From: Daucus carota subsp. sativus
Taxonomy: Eukaryota; Streptophyta; Magnoliopsida; Apiales; Apiaceae
Reading direction: 5' to 3'
Assembly: GCF_001625215.2 (NCBI RefSeq)
Contig: NC_030382.2
Location: 47,271,364 to 47,335,363 of the forward strand
Length of the DNA: 64,000 bases
Below, one piece after another: positions 11,745 to 21,570 of the stretch. The position numbers and the translations under genes were made by a program. The notes under the pieces were generated by a model, which was not told the DNA's origin, did not search any database, and saw nothing but the letters and a program-made list of their open reading frames with translations. Every line of letters starts with the position of its first letter. Within the stretch, counting starts at the first letter, position 1.

Positions 11745-12380
11745 CTTCAAGGACGCTTCTCAGTGTAAGTGAGGCACGACCTTTAAATATACTATTGCAT
11801 TAGTATTTCTCCAGTAATCAGAGATTGTGACTGGTCACCATAGATTATAAAATCTTAGCAATTACTTAATACCAGCAAATGTTTGGTTCTTCCCAGTCAC
11901 TGTCATATTAACATCTAAGATCTCAAAGGAGTACCATGCTTATTTTTCAGGGGGGTTTTGTCTCAGGTAACAAAAACATCAGAGTTTATAATCACTGTCT
12001 AGTATATGAGAGAAAATTTAAATTAATCAGTCTCACTTATAATTAAGATATGGGAAGTAGTAAAGTCTCAATGATATCAACATGCATAGTGAACTATTGT
12101 AGCACAAAATTGAGATCAGGATTGAGGAACTTAGCTGAGATTCATGATTACTCATTCAGAACATGCTTCATGGTATCTTCATAGGTGTTTTGTCTCAGAG
12201 AAGATAAAAATGAGATCATTTATCAAGATTCAGAGAATGTTATCAGAGAATGTTATCAGAGTAAAGCAATCAGAGTATATCATCAGAGAATATCATCAGA
12301 GTTTATCAATCATGGCAGATGTGTGAGTAATACATATGGTAAATTTGACAATTTAAATTTTAAAGATCTAACCAATATGT
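11017..12380. other. Non-coding spacer of the copia element
   Basis: This stretch between the third ORF and pol has no supported gene. It holds a run of about 35 T at 11710-11744 and a cluster of TCAGAG motifs spaced 10-20 bases apart at about 12190-12310. A long non-coding stretch beside the extra ORF is usual for Sireviruses. Confidence 0.7.
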
Positions 12381-15300
12381 TTACTCAGTTCCTGATATCA
12401 TTCCTAGCTCATTCACCAGCCTAGTAAAAGTTGCTTCACTTAATGGCTTGGTGAAGATGTCTGCTAGCTGCTGTTCAGTAGGAACAAAGTGAAGTTCAAT
12501 GGTTCCTTCCTCCACATGCTCCCTTATAAAATGATATCTTATACTGATGTGCTTTGTCAGAGAATGTTGAACTGGATTTCCTGTCATAGCAATAGCACTT
12601 TGATTATCACAATAAATAGGAATTTTAGAGAAGGATAACCCATAGTCCAACAGCTGATTCTTCATCCAAAGAATTTGAGCACAACAGCTGCCTGCAGCAA
12701 TATACTCTGATTCTGCTGTTGATGTTGAGATGGACTTCTGCTTCTTACTGTACCAAGAAACTAGTCTTCCACCCAGAAATTGACAACTCCCACTTGTGCT
12801 TTTCCTGTCAATTTTGCAACCTGCAAAATCTGCATCAGAGTATCCAATTAGACTAAAATCTGATTCTCTAGGATACCATAATCCCAATGATGTTGTTCCC
12901 TTGAGATATCTGAATATCCTTTTTACTGCAGTCAGATGAGGCTCTCTTGGATCTGCCTAAAATCTTGCACATAGACATGTGGCATACATAATGTCTGGTC
13001 TACTTGCAGTCAAATAAAGCAATGATCCAATCATTCCTCTATAGTTTGTTATATCCACTGATGCACCAGTATCTTTGTCTAGTTTTGTTGCTGTTGCCAT
13101 AGGAGTAGTTGCAGCAGAACTGTCTTGCATACCAAATTTCTTTAAAAGATTTCTGGTATATTTGGCTTGATTTATAAAAATCCCATCTTCAGTCTGTTCA
13201 ACTTGTAAACCCAGAAAATAACTGAGTTCCCCCATCATGCTCATTTGGTACCTAGACTGCATAAGCTTGGCAAATCTTTGACAGAGTTTAGCATTAGTGG
13301 AGCCAAAAATTATGTCATCAACATAGATTTGAACTAAAAGCAGATCATTACCATGATTCAAATAAAACAGAGTTTTATCTATGGTACCTCTAGTAAATCC
13401 ACTTTCAAGAAGAAATTGAGCTAGAGTTTCATACCATGCCCTTGGAGCCTGCTTTAGTCCATAAAGTGCTTTGTCTAATCTGTAGACATAGTCTGGATGT
13501 TTTGGATCCACAAAACCTGGAGGTTGTTCAACATATACCTCTTCATCCAGTTTCCCATTTAGAAAAGCACTTTTGACATCCATCTGAAATACTTTGAATT
13601 TCTTGTGTGCAGCATAGGCCAGAAAGATTCTAATTGCCTCCAATCTTGCAACTGGAGCAAATGTCTCATCATAATCAATACCTTCCTGTTGTGAATACCC
13701 TTTTGCCACAAGCCTTGCTTTATTCCTTGTAATGACACCCTCACTGTCAGTTTTGTTTCTGAACACCCATTTTGCACCAACTATTGATCTGTCTTTAGGT
13801 CTTGGTACTAGGGTCCAGACTTTATTTCTCTCAAATTCATTTAACTCTTCTTGCATTGCTTGAATCCAATCAGGATCTTGAAGAGCTTCCTCCACCTTTT
13901 TGGGTTCTGTTTGTGACAGAAAGCAATGATGTAAACACTCATTGGCTGTAGCTGTCCTTGTTTGTACACCTGCTTCTGGATTTCCAATAATCAAATCAGG
14001 TGTATGAGATTTTGTCCACTTCCTTGCATGTGGAAGTTGACCATTTTCATCATTGGATCCTCCCCCTTGATCCATGCTCTCCTGATTCTGCTGATTATTC
14101 TCTGTAGCTCCCCCTACAATTGTGCTATCAGAGTTTGAATCAGTATTCTCTGATGAGGTTGAGTTAGCATTCTCTGATGAGTCTTGAGTAGAGTCTGAAG
14201 CATTCTGATGCTCCCCCTCAGCAAGGGCTTCATCATCATGAACTTGTGAATTTTCACCAGAGTTTGCTGTGTTTTGTTCACAGTCAGAGTTTGACTGTTC
14301 ATCAGAGTTTGTTGAATCAGAGAATATTTCTTCATTTTCAAAATGCAGTTCTTCATGATCATCCATATCTGTTAGACCCATTATTCTTTTGTCATCAAAT
14401 GACACATGTATGGATTCCATGATCACCTTGGTTCTTAGATTATAGACTCTGAAGGCCTTTGTTATGATAGGATAACCTACAAAAATGCCTTCATCAGCTT
14501 TTAAATCAAACTTGGTAAGCTGTTCTGGATGAGTCTTCAATACAAAGCATTTGCACCCAAATATGTGAAAGTACTTCAGATTTGGCTTCTTTTTCTTCAC
14601 CATCTCATATGGGGTTTTGCCATGCTTATTAATCAAGGTTGCATTTTGAGTGAAACAAGCTGTTTGAACAGCTTCTGCCCAGAAATATGTAGGCAATTTA
14701 GCCTCATCAAGCATAGTTCTGGCAGCTTCTATAAGAGTCCTGTTTTTCCTTTCAACTACACCATTTTGCTGTGGTGTACCAGGTGCAGAGAATTGTTGCA
14801 CTACACCTCTTTCTTTGCAGAACTCTTCCATTGTTGAATTTCTGAACTCAGTTCCATTATCACTTCTAATGATCTTCACTTTGTCTTCAGATCCATGGTC
14901 CAGTTGTGTCACATGATCCATCAGATGCAAGGCTGTTTCATCTTTAGAGTGAAGAAAATATACCCAAGTGTATCTGGTATACTCATCAACAATGACAAGA
15001 GCATATTTCTTCCTTGCAATGGATGGTACATTAACTGGTCCAAATAGATCAACATGTAGAAGATGATATGGTTTCTTTATTGAGAATTCAGTCTTACTCT
15101 TGAAGGATGTCTTTCTCTGCTTGGCCTTTTGACATGAATCACATAATCCATCAGATGTAAGTAGTGATTCAGGAAGTCCTCTCACAAGCTTTTTCTTTAT
15201 GAGCTCATTTATAGAGTTGAAATTCAGATGTGAGAGCTTCTTATGCCACTTCCAACTTTCTTCTGCAGAGATCCTTGTAGACAAGCAAATTGCTTTTCCT

Positions 15301-15668
15301 TCTGAGTTTGTAGGCAAGTGGATTTCATAAATATTCCCATGTCTGTGAGCAATCACTGCCACTTTGCCTGTTGACTTGCTTACAATCTCACTGTGTTCTT
15401 CATAGAAATCAACATGATATCCTCTGTCACAGATTTGACTGACAGAGAGTAAATTGTGTTTTAGCCCTTGAACAAGAGCTACATTAGATATGATGACATT
15501 TCCAAGATTGATGTTGCCATATCCCAGAGTCCTTCCTATGTTGCCATCTCCATAAGAAACACTTGGGCCAGCCTTCTCCACAAACTCTGACAGCAGGGCC
15601 TTATTTCCAGTCATGTGTCCTGAACATCCACTGTCCAAGACTAGAATATTCTTCCTGTTGCCCTGCAA
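12381..15668 (-). CDS. copia pol region: protease, integrase, reverse transcriptase, RNase H
   Basis: Domains appear in copia order. Aspartic protease shows [11 protein letters not shown] near the start. The GAG-pre-integrase zinc region shows [10 protein letters not shown] and CDSCQKAKQ. Integrase shows [20 protein letters not shown] and [10 protein letters not shown], the DDE triad. Reverse transcriptase shows [25 protein letters not shown] and the catalytic IYVDDIIFG. RNase H shows YSDADFAGC and [10 protein letters not shown] and ends near LADIFTKPL. Between integrase and reverse transcriptase is a stretch rich in S, N, D and E. It follows gag after a very short gap. The region looks mostly open with about one break. 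Confidence 0.93.
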
Positions 15669-15680
15669 TCACAAAGACCA

Positions 15681-17909
15681 CTAATTGTTAGTTTTAAGGA
15701 CCCAGACTTGCTTGGATCCCTTGGCCTTATTAAGTTTGTTAGCTTTTGCAGCGGTATTATTATCAGAGTTTGAGCTAACAGACTTTGCAACAGAGTTTGT
15801 ACTAGAAACAGATTTTGTACTTGCAGAGCTTTTATTAAACTTCTTCAAAGAAGGTTTCAATTGATAATAATCATAATACAAACTATGATATTCTTTGCAA
15901 GTATAAATAGAATGCCATAAACTACCACAATGAAAACATGGATCTTGTGGTTTATATCTAATACTACTTTTTCTAACTCCAGACTTTGTAGGTAAAGAGT
16001 TAATGTCCTTGTTCTTCCTGCAAAAATTAGCAAGATGATTAGTATTACCACAGTTATGGCATGTCTTCCTAGGTGCATTTGGAACAGGCATGTAGTTATT
16101 ACTCTTGTCTATTCCAATCTTGCCATTTCTGTTCTTCCTAGGCTCCTTGTTTTTGTCATCAGACTTTACTTCTTTAAGCTTGTGTTTAAGCTGTTTCTGA
16201 GTCATCAGTCCTATGTTAACCTGTTTGGGCTTATCAGATTTTAAATTTTTGTTAATCTCTGATTTTGGTCTACTCTGTTTAGACTTAGAGGATTCAACAA
16301 CAAATTTGATAGGTTTAACCTTAGGTTTTTGAGTTTTAACAAACTCTGTTTTTGATGACTCAGCTTCAGAGTTATCAGTGTAACCTAGTCCCTTCTTCCA
16401 GTTTCCACTACCTAAGATATCCTGAGTAGTTTTGCCTGAATTAGTCCATGTTTTAATAATTTCCCTTTCCTTAGCAAGTTCTGATTGAAGAGATGCATAC
16501 CTCTTTAATAATTCATCTTTGATAATGACAGCATCATCTCTTTCTTTCTGAACTTCCAACATTTGAACTAATTCTTTTTCAAGATAATCATTTCTTTTCT
16601 TTACACTTAGAGTTTCAGATTTTAATCTTTCATTTTCTAAAGTCTGATCTCTAAAGCTGGTATGCAAAGTTTTAAGAAACAATCTTAACTCAGTTATATC
16701 TTCAGTATCAAAGGCAAGAGTAGAATGAGGTACCTTAGCAGGAGATTCAGAGTTGTTGTCAGTGTTTGCCATCAGAGCATAATTGACTTCTTCTTCTGAA
16801 TCAGATGTATCTGTCCAGTTTCCTTTCTTGGTGATAAAGGCTTTTTCTTTTTCCTTCTTGGCTTTCTTGCATTCAGATGCAAAGTGTCCCTTTTCACCAC
16901 AGTTGAAACAGGTATACTTGTCAGCTTTTCCAGCTTTTCCTTCTTTGCCCTCATTCTTCTTAAAGTTCTTCTTGTCATAAACTCTGTCAGAGTTTCTGTC
17001 TTTTCTTGAAAAACTTTTGCCTTTGTTGAACTTTTTGTAGGCCAACTTCTTGAAGCTTTTCACCATCAATGCTGCTAACTGCATCATCTCATCATCACTT
17101 TCTTCAGAGTCTGAGGGAACATCAGAGTTTGAGTCATCAGAGTTTGATGACTCAATGTCAGACTTTGTGATATGAGCTTTTCCTTTGCTCTTAGCAGCTT
17201 CCTCTTGAACTTTCAGAGCAACAGACTTTGATTTTCCTCCATGACGTTTGCTCCTTTGCTCCATTTCAAGTTCATGGGTCTTCAATCTTCCATAAACATC
17301 ATCAAGAGACATTTCTCCAAGATCAAGATTGTCTCTAATTGTGACTTTCAAATCCCATTTTTCAGGAAGAGCCAGAAGGAATTTGAGATTTGAGTCTTCA
17401 AGATCATATTCCTTGTCCACCAGAGATAAGTCATTCAGCAGTTTGACAAATCTGTCATACAGATCTGTCAGAGACTCACCAGATTTTGAGTCAAAGTGCT
17501 CATACTCCTGTGTAAGGATTGTTTTTCTGTTTTTCTTAATGGCCTGAGTTCCTTGACATCTGGTTTCCAGAGCATCCCAGATTTGTTTAGCAGTTTTGCA
17601 CCCAATTACCCTATTAGACATTGCATTGTCAAGAGCACTGTGCAAAAGGTGTTTCACCTTTGAGTCTTTACTAATTGACAGGATGTCCTCAGGGGTATAA
17701 TCTTTCTTTTCTTTTGGGATCATCTTCTGAGGTTCATCAGCAAGCCCAACAGAGAGCTTGGTGGGCATATGTGGTCCATCAAAGATCCTGTCAAGATATT
17801 CTGGATCAACAGAGTCTAAGAATATTATCATTCTCTCTTTCCAGACTGGATATTCAGATGCCTTAAGGATTGGAACTCTAAAGGATGAAGCTTGTGATTT
17901 TTCAGACAT
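15681..17909 (-). CDS. copia gag (742 aa) with three CCHC zinc knuckles
   Basis: The N-terminal half matches the retrotransposon Gag domain (UBN2 type), with EYPVWKERMIIFLDS, AKQIWDALETRCQGT and LTDLYDRFVKLLNDL. A classical zinc knuckle CFNCGEKGHFASEC lies near residue 333. Two further C-x2-C-x4-H-x4-C motifs, CHNCGNTNHLANFC and CFHCGSLWHSIYTC, lie near residues 615 and 657. Between them is a heptad-like K/E-rich coiled coil at about residues 400-480. The extra length and extra knuckles are typical of Sirevirus Gag. The protein would form the virus-like particle and bind element RNA. Confidence 0.92.
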   Translation of the reverse strand: MSEKSQASSFRVPILKASEYPVWKERMIIFLDSVDPEYLDRIFDGPHMPTKLSVGLADEPQKMIPKEKKDYTPEDILSISKDSKVKHLLHSALDNAMSNRVIGCKTAKQIWDALETRCQGTQAIKKNRKTILTQEYEHFDSKSGESLTDLYDRFVKLLNDLSLVDKEYDLEDSNLKFLLALPEKWDLKVTIRDNLDLGEMSLDDVYGRLKTHELEMEQRSKRHGGKSKSVALKVQEEAAKSKGKAHITKSDIESSNSDDSNSDVPSDSEESDDEMMQLAALMVKSFKKLAYKKFNKGKSFSRKDRNSDRVYDKKNFKKNEGKEGKAGKADKYTCFNCGEKGHFASECKKAKKEKEKAFITKKGNWTDTSDSEEEVNYALMANTDNNSESPAKVPHSTLAFDTEDITELRLFLKTLHTSFRDQTLENERLKSETLSVKKRNDYLEKELVQMLEVQKERDDAVIIKDELLKRYASLQSELAKEREIIKTWTNSGKTTQDILGSGNWKKGLGYTDNSEAESSKTEFVKTQKPKVKPIKFVVESSKSKQSRPKSEINKNLKSDKPKQVNIGLMTQKQLKHKLKEVKSDDKNKEPRKNRNGKIGIDKSNNYMPVPNAPRKTCHNCGNTNHLANFCRKNKDINSLPTKSGVRKSSIRYKPQDPCFHCGSLWHSIYTCKEYHSLYYDYYQLKPSLKKFNKSSASTKSVSSTNSVAKSVSSNSDNNTAAKANKLNKAKGSKQVWVLKTNN

Positions 17910-17948
17910 GATTGTGTTTAAGATCTCACTGTAGTAATCTTAACAGAG

Positions 17949-17963
17949 CTGGCTCTGATACCA
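17949..17963 (-). other. Primer-binding site (initiator tRNA-Met)
   Basis: Two bases inside the 5' LTR the minus strand reads TGGTATCAGAGCCAG, complementary to the 3' end of plant initiator methionine tRNA, the usual primer of plant copia elements. Confidence 0.92.
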
Positions 17964-17965
17964 CT

Positions 17966-18536
17966 TGTTAGGTCCTATAAATTCACTATATAATCTGATA
18001 TAGCTATCACAATCTGTAACACAGTAAGACAATATAAGAGATTGAAAGCAGTAAACTCTTATATTCACAAAGCTTGAATGGTTACAAAAACTCTCTCAGT
18101 GATTTATAATGTATCACTAAGAGCTGCTAGGGTTTTGTAAAATATACTCGATAACTCAACTCCTATAGAGTAACCCTAATCTGTGTTTATATAGACACAG
18201 TTACAAAATCAATCTCTGATTTGATATCCTATAAATCAGCTAATAAATCTATCAATCAAAGATTGCTCCAGTTTTCTGTTTAGTTTCCATAGTCAGCAAA
18301 TCACTCCTCAGCTTCTATCCTTCCTTGAAGTATATCCGCTTCTGAGCTCTTTCCACGTGTAAACTCTGTCGAGTCTTGACTATGTAAACTCTGATCAGAC
18401 TTTATTAAACTCTGTCAGACTTTGCTAAACTCTGTCAGACTTTGCTAAACTCTGATCAGCTTCCAGTTTAAACTCTGATGATTCCTGTTCTAAAACAAAC
18501 CTTAAGAACATCAGTAATCATCAATTATATCTAACA
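17966..18536 (-). repeat. 5' LTR of the copia element (571 bp)
   Basis: This is the partner of the LTR at 6525-7075 and is identical by eye except for one extra tandem copy of a 20-bp unit around 18405-18445. It contains the likely promoter (see the TATA entry) and the start TGTTAGG and end CTAACA. The near-identity of the pair indicates a very young insertion. Confidence 0.93.
18187..18194 (-). promoter_or_regulatory. Probable TATA box in the copia 5' LTR
   Basis: On the coding (minus) strand the LTR reads CTGTGTCTATATAAACACAG. A TATATAA core sits inside a short palindrome (CTGTGT/ACACAG), placed between an upstream CTCTG-repeat region and the downstream R-U5-like part. The same sequence is in the other LTR. 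Position and sequence support a promoter call but the start site is not known. Confidence 0.6.
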
Positions 18537-18541
18537 CGTAC

Positions 18542-18831
18542 TAATCATAATGACCAAAATATAAGTAATTCCGGACAGAGGGGTTGTTTGGTAAGGTTTA
18601 AGAAAGTGACTTTTTGCTTAAAATAAAGAAGTGGGTCAGAAATGAGAAATAAATAAATTAATAAATAGAAGTTATGAGGGAGGAACTAGCATTCTTAACT
18701 TCTCAAAAGTGCTTCTACTTATTTACACACACGGGTAGGGCAGAGTAAACCGAATCGAAACCGTAAAATCGAACCGAATTGTAAAATTTTGATTCAGTTT
18801 GGTTTCCATTTTATTAAATTTCCAGTCATAT
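18542..18831. other. Spacer right of the copia element
   Basis: No gene is seen. It contains a GGTTGTTTGGTAAGG motif typical of MITE ends and a stretch rich in AACCGAA motifs that borders the plastid insertion. Confidence 0.5.
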
Positions 18832-19027
18832 TTCGTCGACCAATCTTTCCTAATTCGCATTTTTGTTGAAAGAATTTCTTTTGTAATTCCTTACATAAGG
18901 ATTCAGAAAATACCGGATGCCCGTCTACACAAGCAAATTGTTGGTAAAACTCCAAAATGGCATTTTCTTTTGACCCTATTTTTTTTTCCTTATCAGTTAG
19001 AAAACGGAGCTGGGCGATAATAGCTAA
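18832..19027 (-). pseudogene. rpoB: Plastid rpoB fragment, copy 1 (NUPT)
   Basis: The minus strand encodes [34 protein letters not shown] and [15 protein letters not shown], which is part of the plastid RNA polymerase beta subunit. Only about 60 residues are present, without start or stop of their own, so this is a nuclear plastid DNA fragment and not a gene. The whole 196-bp unit is repeated without visible difference directly to the right. Confidence 0.85.
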
Positions 19028-19223
19028 TTCGTCGACCAATCTTTCCTAATTCGCATTTTTGTTGAAAGAATTTCTTTTGTAATTCCTTACATAAGGATTC
19101 AGAAAATACCGGATGCCCGTCTACACAAGCAAATTGTTGGTAAAACTCCAAAATGGCATTTTCTTTTGACCCTATTTTTTTTTCCTTATCAGTTAGAAAA
19201 CGGAGCTGGGCGATAATAGCTGC
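19028..19223 (-). pseudogene. rpoB: Plastid rpoB fragment, copy 2 (NUPT)
   Basis: This is an exact tandem copy, by eye, of the rpoB piece at 18832-19027. Because the two copies have not diverged, the duplication is young or has been kept alike by gene conversion. At its right end the sequence runs into a GC-rich joint (GGCAGCGCGCTTTGGG type, minus strand) and then into matK. Confidence 0.85.
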
Positions 19224-19259
19224 TCCGCATCCCAAAGCGCGCTGCCCTCCTAGGCGCGC

Positions 19260-19412
19260 AACTGTTCCAATTGTTCCTCTGATTGGATCATTGGCTAAAG
19301 CGAGATTTTGTAACGTATTGGGGCACCCTATTAGTAAAGCGGTTTGGACTGATTTATCAGATTCTGATATTATTGTCCGATTTGGGCGTATATGCAGAAA
19401 TCTTTCTCATTT
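19260..19412 (+). pseudogene. matK: Plastid matK fragment (NUPT)
   Basis: The plus strand encodes [20 protein letters not shown], then [20 protein letters not shown] and SHF. This is the C-terminal maturase region of plastid matK. Only some 45 residues are present. In plastid genomes matK and rpoB lie well apart, so their fusion here shows joining of separate plastid pieces before or during insertion. Confidence 0.85.
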
Positions 19413-19499
19413 TCGAAAATAATATCGGTTAGGTTCGATTTTTAATATAATATTTCGATTTAGTCTGAAATCACCGAACTTTTATTTACATATAACATA

Positions 19500-19502
<3 letters not shown>

Positions 19503-19595
<93 letters not shown>
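19503..19595. repeat. (TA)n microsatellite
   Basis: An almost pure run of TA of about 93 bases. It borders the left end of an inverted-repeat element; a shorter TA run at 20029-20040 borders the right end. Confidence 0.95.
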
Positions 19596-19597
<2 letters not shown>

Positions 19598-19598
<1 letters not shown>

Positions 19599-20028
19599 GG
19601 GTAGCACTCCATAGCATACCCTCTTATATGGAGTTACATAACACACCATTATAAATATACACATAATATATATTCTATTATATCTTTTATGAAATATAAT
19701 TGCAAATTTTGATTATTAAACCGAAAACGAAGTTATACAATTTTTTTTTATTCCAAAGATCATCTAAAATTATGCAATATCTCAATATGATTCTATAACA
19801 GAATAATAATCATACAGAATTATTCTGTTGTAGAATCAGTTTCGAAAATATACTTTTTTTAATCAAATTTTAAGTGTTAAATTACTTAAAATAGATTTAT
19901 TTTATAGTATTCTATATTAGAATCACGTTTTATATGTATTCTATAACAGAATTTATAATAAAATTGATGATTTATAGTGGCGCACTATGTAACTCCATAT
20001 AAGGAGTCCCTCTCTTGAATGTTGGCCT
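19598..20028. mobile_element. MITE inserted in a TA microsatellite (Micron-like)
   Basis: The two ends form long imperfect inverted repeats of about 60 bases. The best part reads CTTATATGGAGTTACATA at the left and pairs with TATGTAACTCCATATAAGG at the right. The element is about 431 bp, AT-rich, has no ORF and is flanked on both sides by TA repeats. Micron MITEs of rice are known to sit in (TA)n. Family identity here is inferred from this context. Confidence 0.6.
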
Positions 20029-20236
20029 ATATATATATATTGGAGTAACTCTAAATATTTAATATTCTGATTATTCAAGCGTCTCTCATGAGTTTATAAT
20101 CCATATAACCCAAACATCACGATAACACATTAACAGTACAATCCTGTTGCGATATGTTGATTTCAATCATTTCTTCTCGAACTGCAGGTTTTTATTTCAA
20201 CATAGATTGGAATGCAAATGCAATACATAATAGTTA

Positions 20237-20430
20237 CTCCCTCTGTCCTATCAGGTTTTTTACGTTATGTTTTGACACGTATTTTGAGACTTTTATAAAA
20301 TATCTTTTCATAACTTTTTTTTAATTTTTTTTTGAATTGACGTTAAACTTTTAATTAAAAAAATAAAAAATGTTATGAAACTATGCTTTATACAAGACTC
20401 AAAATACGTGCAAACAGTGAATATCAACCA
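20237..20430. mobile_element. Stowaway-like MITE, right end degraded
   Basis: The left end is TA followed by CTCCCTCTGTCCTATCAGG. Internal sequence CACGTATTTTGAGACTT is repeated in inverted form at about 20395-20415 (AAGACTCAAAATACGTG). The terminal repeat at the right side cannot be recognised, so the limit is approximate. Confidence 0.5.
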
Positions 20431-20528
20431 TCTTGCTTGTTGCTATTGGCCTAATGCTAGTCAGGAGACTTATCAACTTTTTTTTTCTTTCTTTTTTTTT
20501 TTTTTTCAGAAGGAGACTCATCAACTTA

Positions 20529-20858
20529 GGCTGTGTTCACTTCATGGAATGGAATGAGAGGAGAATGGAATGAAAAATTATATAGAAGTTTTAAGGAGAA
20601 ATAAGAAAATATGAGATAATGGTGACAAAATATGAATGTAGTTAATTTTTTTTGTGAGAAAGATTGTGAAGAAACATGATGTTGAAATGGAATGAGCATT
20701 CCTTCCAAAACATGTGGGTTACAGTTATAGTTAAAATAGTAAGGTTGGAATGATTGAAAGAATGAAAATTATATACATTTTCTTTGATCAACACCATTTT
20801 AGAGTACAAAATTCATTCCGTTCTACCTCCATTCCATTTTCTCCAAATCAACACAACC
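20529..20858. mobile_element. Tourist/PIF-Harbinger-type MITE, 330 bp
   Basis: The terminal inverted repeats are GGCTGTGTTCACTTCATGG at the left and, reverse-complemented, GGTTGTGTTGATTTGGAG at the right; both are followed inward by a GGAATGGAATGA/GGAATGGAGG-type stretch. The element is flanked by the 3-bp direct repeat TTA (20526-20528 and 20859-20861), the PIF/Harbinger target site. It has no coding capacity. Confidence 0.75.
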
Positions 20859-21126
20859 TTATTCTTATTGGTTTTATCTTAAATTTCAAACTTTCTAATT
20901 TTAGTTTACTATTTTCACTAGTGCAGCAATCAAGTTATTCTTTTTTATGTATGAAATTAATTTATTAAATCTTAAAGGTTGGTTGATTGAGATTTATAGT
21001 TAAAATATAATATTTGTTTTTTTAAAATTTCAGCTTTTAAAACTGAAATCCAAATAAATCTGTTGGTTGGACTCGGTTTGGTTTAAAATAATAATTCGAT
21101 TCAGTTCGACTTTCAATAAAAAATAT

Positions 21127-21417
21127 AGGGGGTGTTTGGAAGTTAGCTTTTTGAGATGAAATTAGTTTTTTGGATCAAATTAGATGTTTGACCAAATGAA
21201 AAAGCTAATGTTAATGTTTGGTAGTTAGCTTATTGAAATAGGTTTTTGGATCCAAAAAGCTAATTTTGAAAAAGCTACTAGGAGTTTTTTCAATTAGATG
21301 ATTGGCAATGTATCTCGGTAAAATAAAAAAGCTAATTCAATCAGTTATTTACCAAACACTTTCTTCGAAAACAGCTAATTTCAATCAGCTAGCTAGAGCT
21401 AACTCCCAAACAGGGCC
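21127..21417. mobile_element. Short terminal-inverted-repeat element (MITE)
   Basis: The left end GGGGTGTTTGGAAGTTAGCT pairs with the right end, reverse-complemented, GGCCCTGTTTGGGAGTTAGC. Size is about 290 bp, with no ORF. The flanks (ATA on both sides) are too short to decide between hAT and Harbinger. It ends 154 bp before the start of the WHIRLY coding region and so lies in its promoter. Confidence 0.65.
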
Positions 21418-21570
21418 ATAATTTGTTTTTCGATTTTTCAGTTCAGTTTTGAACCAAACTCGGTCGAATGCTCAACCCGGGTCAGGAACGAAGCTCAGGT
21501 TCTCACCGTTCTTGAAGAACTGAAACTTCTTAAAACCCTCTGAATATTTTTTACAAATCAAAACTCAAAA

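Larger units (their letters stand above)
6520..18541 (-). mobile_element. Ty1/copia LTR retrotransposon, Sirevirus/SIRE1-like, nearly whole
   Basis: The element runs from 6525 to 18536 in minus orientation between two LTRs that start TGTTAG and end TAACA. It is flanked by the 5-bp target duplication CGTAC at 6520-6524 and 18537-18541. A primer-binding site for initiator tRNA-Met and a purine tract lie inside the LTRs. Order on the coding strand is gag, then pol with protease, integrase, reverse transcriptase and RNase H (the copia order), then a non-coding stretch with a poly-T/A run at about 11710-11744, then a very large ORF. A long Gag with several zinc knuckles and an extra ORF downstream of pol are traits of the Sirevirus lineage. 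The LTRs differ visibly only by one extra 20-bp unit, so insertion is very recent. It looks nearly whole, with about one break in the pol region. Confidence 0.93.

Noticed and set aside
12190-12310. Closely spaced TCAGAG motifs resembling a CRISPR-like array
   Set aside because: Units are only 6-9 bases with irregular spacing, in a plant retrotransposon spacer; part of the element-wide motif pattern.
18832-19223. Tandem frames of about 80 codons taken as a nuclear gene
   Set aside because: They encode pieces of plastid RpoB without own start or stop; plastid DNA insertion.
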